From JAJKIP01 sp040509055 (GTDB lineage Bacteria > Bacteroidota > Bacteroidia > Chitinophagales > Chitinophagaceae): a stretch of 9,257 bases of DNA. Location: NCBI GenBank assembly GCA_040509055.1, contig JBEVLT010000009.1, positions 1 to 9,257 of the forward strand, given 5' to 3'. How positions within the stretch are numbered: position 1 is the first letter of the stretch; each line of letters begins with the position of its first letter. Below are positions 6,333-9,257 of this stretch, piece after piece. The notes under the pieces were generated by a model. The model saw only the letters and a list, made by a program, of their open reading frames with translations. It did no database searches and was not told the DNA's origin. Made by a program: the position numbers and the translations under genes.

Positions 6333-6380
6333 AATCAGGAGTTGGGCTGTGAATACACTTTGTTCTGCCCATTCCTGGTT
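6333..6380. terminator. Inverted repeat between convergent bTHX and pdxH, possible bidirectional terminator
   Basis: AATCAGGA (6333-6340) pairs with TCCTGGTT (6373-6380), and TGGGC (6343-6347) pairs with GCCCA (6367-6371): 13 bp including one G-U pair, with a 2x1 internal loop and a 19-nt apical loop. It fills the 71-bp gap between two tail-to-tail genes, where a shared terminator is expected. Neither side has a good T-run, so efficient intrinsic termination is doubtful; it may instead protect transcript 3' ends. Confidence 0.4.
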
Positions 6381-6390
6381 TCCGGTTCTC

Positions 6391-7032
6391 TCAGGGCGCC
6401 AATCGCTCTGTTTTCCACGTCCCATCCTCCTGCAGGGAATATTGCAGCCGGTCGTGCAGGCGCGACGGCCTTCCCTGCCAGAACTCGATCACCACGGGCT
6501 TTACCCGGTAACCGCCCCAGTGCGGAGGCCGCTGAACAGTACCTGTCTCCCGTTGTTCAAACGCAGCATATTCCTTCTCCAGCCATTCCCGGCTTTCGAT
6601 CACCATACTTTGCGGCGATACGCTGGCGCCCACCTGGCTACCGGCCGGTCTTGAATGGAAATACACATCGCTCTCTTCATCCGTGGCCGGCTCCACGATA
6701 CCGGTGATCCGCACCTGCCGCTCCAGCTCTTTCCAGAAAAAAACCAGGCAGGCCCGCGGGTTCTCCGCCAGTTGCCGGCCTTTGTAGCTATTGTAGTTGG
6801 TAAAGAACACAAATCCTTCCGCGGAAAATCCTTTGAGCAGTACGATCCGGGCAGCAGGCAACCCGTCTGCCGAAGCAGTAGCCAGCGTCATCGCATTCAC
6901 TTCTTCGATCTGTGCCGTCACGGCTTCCTGCCACCAGGTCGCGAACTGGCGTATCGGATCGGGGTCAGCGGTTTGTTCCGAAAGGCTTTTTTGCGAATAA
7001 TCTTTCCGTATACCGGCAATGGAAGATGACAT
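6391..7032 (-). CDS. pdxH: Pyridoxamine 5'-phosphate oxidase
   Basis: A 213-residue FMN enzyme of standard length that oxidises pyridoxamine or pyridoxine 5'-phosphate to pyridoxal 5'-phosphate with O2, in vitamin B6 synthesis and salvage; a cytoplasmic dimer. Seen: FMN-binding RIVLLK (62-67), YNSYKG with S82 and K84, FFWKELERQVRI (98-109), substrate-phosphate residues around Y124, R128 and S132 (YFHSRPAGSQ), SPQS (139-142), HWGGYRV (171-177), and the C-terminal signature EFWQGRPSRLHDR (183-195) containing R191 and H193. The end, ERLAP, is the usual PdxH terminus. ATG at 7032 is chosen over an in-frame TTG at 7053 because that TTG lies inside the promoter -7 box. No other vitamin B6 gene is in the window. 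Confidence 0.97.
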   Translation of the reverse strand: MSSSIAGIRKDYSQKSLSEQTADPDPIRQFATWWQEAVTAQIEEVNAMTLATASADGLPAARIVLLKGFSAEGFVFFTNYNSYKGRQLAENPRACLVFFWKELERQVRITGIVEPATDEESDVYFHSRPAGSQVGASVSPQSMVIESREWLEKEYAAFEQRETGTVQRPPHWGGYRVKPVVIEFWQGRPSRLHDRLQYSLQEDGTWKTERLAP

Positions 7033-7050
7033 GCTGCATGGTTTATGCAA

Positions 7051-7058
7051 CAAAGGTA
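7051..7058 (-). promoter_or_regulatory. -7 promoter element of pdxH
   Basis: On the minus strand TACCTTTG (7058-7051) is a perfect TAnnTTTG box; a -33 TTTG at the expected distance is not evident. The implied start near 7044 gives a leader of about 12 nt to ATG 7032, and rules out the upstream TTG as initiator. It suggests pdxH has its own promoter although pyrH lies only 67 bp upstream in the same direction. Confidence 0.45.
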
Positions 7059-7099
7059 GCTACCCGGGAGATAAAGAAGAATAGGGAATGTTCGTTCGG

Positions 7100-7813
7100 T
7101 TAACCTTTGACCAGCGTACCCACTTTCTCGCCGGTTACCACGCGGCGCAGGTTGCCCTCGGTATTCATGTCAAACACGATAATGGGCAAGCTGTTCTCCA
7201 TGCACAGCGTAAAAGCCGTCATGTCCATTACCCGCAGGTTATTGCTCAGGCATTCCTGGAAGGTGATGTTTTCGTACTTGGTGGCGTTGGGGTCTTTCTC
7301 GGGGTCGGCTGTATAAATACCGTCCACCCTTGTACCTTTCAGGATCACATCCGCATTGATCTCGATGGCGCGGAGCGATCCGGCCGTATCGGTCGTAAAA
7401 TAAGGATTGCCGGTACCGGCGCCAAAGATCACCACACGGCCCTTCTCTACGTGCCGGATGGCGCGGCGGCGGATATAAGGTTCGGCAATCTGCTCCATCT
7501 TGATGGCGCTTTGCAGCCTTGTGTACACGCCTACTTTCTCCAGCCCGGCCTGCAGGGCCATACCGTTGATCACGGTGGCCAGCATACCCATGTAATCGCC
7601 ATGCGCCCTTTCGATACCGGTTTCCGCCTCGTTCATACCGCGGTAGATATTGCCTCCGCCGATCACGATAGCTACCTGTACCCCCAGTTCGGTAATGCTT
7701 TTGATGTCCCGCGCATACTGGGAGATGACACCCGAATCAAGACCAAAACTTTTGTTTCCCATCAGGGATTCGCCGGAGAGCTTGAGAAGGATGCGTTTGT
7801 ACTTGGGGAGCAT
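7100..7813 (-). CDS. pyrH: UMP kinase
   Basis: A 237-residue member of the amino-acid-kinase fold that phosphorylates UMP to UDP with ATP, an essential step of pyrimidine nucleotide synthesis; bacterial forms are hexamers, typically activated by GTP and inhibited by UTP. Seen: ATP-site KLSGES (11-16, K11), the UMP-binding glycine loop IGGGNIYRG (51-59), D73 in the HGDYMGMLAT segment, the UMP/phosphate loop GAGTGNPYFTTDTAG (131-145), and K159-T161-VDGIY...DP (to 171). Complete and of family length. ATG at 7813 is the usual PyrH start (MLPKYKRILLKLSGE); the reading frame continues upstream to 7921 but those residues are non-conserved and overlap the promoter. The common partners tsf and frr are not adjacent here; the following gene on this strand is pdxH. 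Confidence 0.97.
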   Translation of the reverse strand: MLPKYKRILLKLSGESLMGNKSFGLDSGVISQYARDIKSITELGVQVAIVIGGGNIYRGMNEAETGIERAHGDYMGMLATVINGMALQAGLEKVGVYTRLQSAIKMEQIAEPYIRRRAIRHVEKGRVVIFGAGTGNPYFTTDTAGSLRAIEINADVILKGTRVDGIYTADPEKDPNATKYENITFQECLSNNLRVMDMTAFTLCMENSLPIIVFDMNTEGNLRRVVTGEKVGTLVKG

Positions 7814-7832
7814 TAAGGGTTGTTTTGCGCTG

Positions 7833-7840
7833 CAAAGATA
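7833..7840 (-). promoter_or_regulatory. -7 promoter element of pyrH
   Basis: On the minus strand TATCTTTG (7840-7833) is a perfect TAnnTTTG box about 20 bp upstream of the pyrH ATG. The -33 position carries only a weak ATT-type match. The predicted leader is about 12 nt, like that of pdxH. It lies in the 94-bp gap after the methyltransferase stop codon, so pyrH can be transcribed separately from that upstream unit. Confidence 0.45.
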
Positions 7841-7907
7841 GGAAGTTTGCAGCTCATGGAATGACAAGCTGTTGACAAAGCAGTACTGATCCGGAACAAG
7901 GTTCAGC

Positions 7908-8723
7908 TTACTTACCTGCACCTGTTGATTTTACAGCCCGTATGCTATACACCATCGGTATCTTTCCTTCCATGCCTTTGATATGCCAGCGGCCTGCTTC
8001 ACTTTCCACCACGTTGGCAAAGCAGGGGTAGGGTGAATACATGTGCTCGTTGAACAGTTCGATCTGCAGGCCGTGGCGGATCAGTGCATTCAGTACTTCG
8101 CTCAGGCTATGATTCCAGCTGTATTCCTTTGCTTTGATGGGAGCCTCCCGGTCGGTGTATGTACCCTGGTTCTCCGTTACGATCAGTTCCCGGTTTTCGT
8201 AATAATACGCGATGCGGGTGAATTCCTCGTCGAACATCCACACCACCGGATGAAACTCCGCCATATAAAACAGGCCGCCCGGCTTCAGCCGGTCTGCAAT
8301 CACAGCGGCCCAGCGGTCCAGATCGGGCAGCCACCCGATGACGCCATACGAGGTGAAAACTATATCGAACCGTTCCTGCACGTGCTGCGGCACATCGTAC
8401 ACATTGCAACAGATGAACCTGGCATCCAGCCCAAGTTCGTCATTCAGCTGCTGCGCCTGCCGGATGGCCTCATCAGACAGGTCGATGCCGGTAACCTGCG
8501 CACCCAATCTCGCCCAGTCCAGGCTGTCCATCCCAAAATGGCATTGCAGGTGCAGCATGCTCTTTCCTTTTACATCACCCAGTTCATTCAGTTCGATCGG
8601 GGTAAGCGCACGATTGCCGGCTCTGAACCCCGCCAGGTCGTAAAAAGAAGAGTCCTTATGAATCACGGTCCGCTGGTTCCAGAGGTCTTTATTAGCCTCA
8701 AAATATTGATCATATGTGCTCAT
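7908..8723 (-). CDS. Class I SAM-dependent methyltransferase
   Basis: A 271-residue methyltransferase of the Rossmann class. Seen: motif I as MLHLQCHFGMDSLDW (56-70), acidic D81 at the end of strand 2 (VTGIDLS) for the SAM ribose, ARFICCNVYD (101-110) for the adenine region, FDIVFTSYG (119-127) for strand 4, and LKPGG (146-150) before strand 5. Motif I is the LHLQCHFG variant rather than the glycine-rich DxGxGxG form; I recall this as a known subfamily. The C-terminal part (160-271), rich in aromatics, probably forms the substrate pocket; substrate is unknown (small molecule likely). ATG at 8723 overlaps the upstream stop as ATGA, implying translational coupling; an in-frame ATG at 8735 would add only four residues. 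Probably cytoplasmic, expressed with the anchored protein gene upstream. Confidence 0.87.
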   Translation of the reverse strand: MSTYDQYFEANKDLWNQRTVIHKDSSFYDLAGFRAGNRALTPIELNELGDVKGKSMLHLQCHFGMDSLDWARLGAQVTGIDLSDEAIRQAQQLNDELGLDARFICCNVYDVPQHVQERFDIVFTSYGVIGWLPDLDRWAAVIADRLKPGGLFYMAEFHPVVWMFDEEFTRIAYYYENRELIVTENQGTYTDREAPIKAKEYSWNHSLSEVLNALIRHGLQIELFNEHMYSPYPCFANVVESEAGRWHIKGMEGKIPMVYSIRAVKSTGAGK

Positions 8724-9229
8724 ATGGCTGTGCATTTCGTGTATAGCTCATCCGAAAGGTCTTCCAGCAAATACTGGTGATCTTTATTCTGCGGAAAGGA
8801 AGAGGTAAAATCTATTTTTTGTTCACCGGGGTTGATCCGGATATATATCCAGCAGGGATACACCGCCTTCACTTCCCTGTTGCCTCCTGCTCCCGCGATG
8901 ATATCATCTATCTCAGCTTCAGCAATAACGATACTGTTATTAGCCTGGTCTCTTGCTACATGAATGACGGTGAACTTACCCGATAGCCTGGCCGATACCA
9001 GTTTATCGAGTTCCTGGTTGAAAGAAACCGGGTTGAACAACGCATCAACTGGCTTTGAACGAATCATCATTTCCAGGGAATCAGCCAGTGCGGTAAAATC
9101 CAGGCGTCCCTTTTTAAGCTGATCCACCGTCTTTTTTGTGACGTTCCTGGCCGAAGCATTAGCCATGTTATGCCGTAGCCAGATTATCCCGGCCGCGGCT
9201 GCGATCATTAGCCCAATGAGCTTAAACAT
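8720..9229 (-). CDS. Hypothetical protein with N-terminal membrane anchor
   Basis: A 169-residue protein I do not recognise. Residues about 3-18 (KLIGLMIAAAAGIIWL) form one hydrophobic segment, either an uncleaved signal anchor or a signal peptide; no lipobox cysteine follows. The rest is soluble and mixed: a Lys-rich amphipathic region (around 25-45), a helical stretch (DFTALADSLEMMIRSKPVD), then alternating beta-type strands (FTVIHVARD, SIVIAEAEID, CWIYIRINP) and an acidic C-terminal helix (YLLEDLSDELY). The residues before 35 also include several Asn/Ala/Lys. No catalytic motif is seen. Its stop overlaps the ATG of the methyltransferase gene by ATGA, so the two are made together. ATG at 9229 is the first possible start after the window edge; its promoter cannot be judged because only 28 bp remain upstream. 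Confidence 0.7.
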   Translation of the reverse strand: MFKLIGLMIAAAAGIIWLRHNMANASARNVTKKTVDQLKKGRLDFTALADSLEMMIRSKPVDALFNPVSFNQELDKLVSARLSGKFTVIHVARDQANNSIVIAEAEIDDIIAGAGGNREVKAVYPCWIYIRINPGEQKIDFTSSFPQNKDHQYLLEDLSDELYTKCTAI

Positions 9230-9257
9230 ACAGGAATAGTATTAAAATAGAAAAAGG

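Noticed and set aside
7088..7816. A 242-codon open frame on the plus strand opposite pyrH.
   Set aside because: It exactly mirrors the pyrH gene and has no motif; it is a coding shadow.
7814..7921. N-terminal extension of pyrH to 7921.
   Set aside because: It contains the -7 box and overlaps the end of the methyltransferase gene; PyrH proteins begin at the MLPKYKRILLKLSGE-type start.
8043..8780. A 245-codon open frame on the plus strand opposite the methyltransferase gene.
   Set aside because: The minus strand encodes a clear methyltransferase with ordered motifs; the plus-strand frame has no recognisable features and crosses two coupled genes.
1..9257. Search for mobile elements, CRISPR repeats, tRNA genes, toxin-antitoxin or defence genes.
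   Set aside because: Nothing resembling terminal inverted repeats, transposase motifs, regularly spaced repeats, tRNA cloverleaf sequences or known defence domains was seen by eye.

Overview
The window looks like ordinary chromosomal DNA of a Bacteroidota bacterium, most likely a member of the Chitinophagaceae or a close relative. The lineage call is inference from four observations. Several genes are preceded by matches to the Bacteroidota promoter (TTTG about 19 nt upstream of TAnnTTTG). Purine-rich Shine-Dalgarno sites are lacking, and A-rich leaders stand in their place. A ribosomal protein bTHX gene is present. The DUF2339, DUF4286 and LOG-family proteins are of the type common in this phylum. 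GC content looks near 50% throughout, with no block of foreign composition. I see no tRNA, rRNA, CRISPR array, insertion sequence, phage gene or recognisable defence system.

Layout. 1-577 (minus): a LOG/TIGR00730-family Rossmann protein cut by the window edge, divergent from exonuclease III (661-1428, plus). Exonuclease III ends 3 bp from the end of a convergent geranylgeranyl-reductase-family flavoprotein (1432-2670, minus). That flavoprotein is divergent from an 806-residue polytopic DUF2339 membrane protein (2811-5231, plus), which is followed 9 bp later by a small DUF4286 protein (5241-5546). A 292-bp gap with two promoter matches leads to an HU-family DNA-binding protein (5839-6108). A strong intrinsic terminator follows, and then a 37-residue ribosomal protein bTHX gene (6206-6319). 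The rest is on the minus strand: pdxH (6391-7032), pyrH (7100-7813), and a two-gene unit in which a membrane-anchored unknown protein (8720-9229) overlaps a class I SAM methyltransferase (7908-8723) by ATGA.

Together the genes cover housekeeping: DNA repair (exonuclease III), nucleoid structure (HU), ribosome structure (bTHX), vitamin B6 cofactor synthesis (PdxH), pyrimidine nucleotides (PyrH), plus several genes of unknown role. They read as many short independent transcription units rather than one pathway operon.

The parts that deserve a second look are the long upstream region of HU (tandem promoters, an inverted repeat, a hairpin and overlapping mini-ORFs), the tightly packed HU terminator / bTHX promoter, the DUF2339-DUF4286 pair, and the coupled anchored-protein/methyltransferase pair. 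I do not see convincing evidence of a wholly new multi-gene system here.
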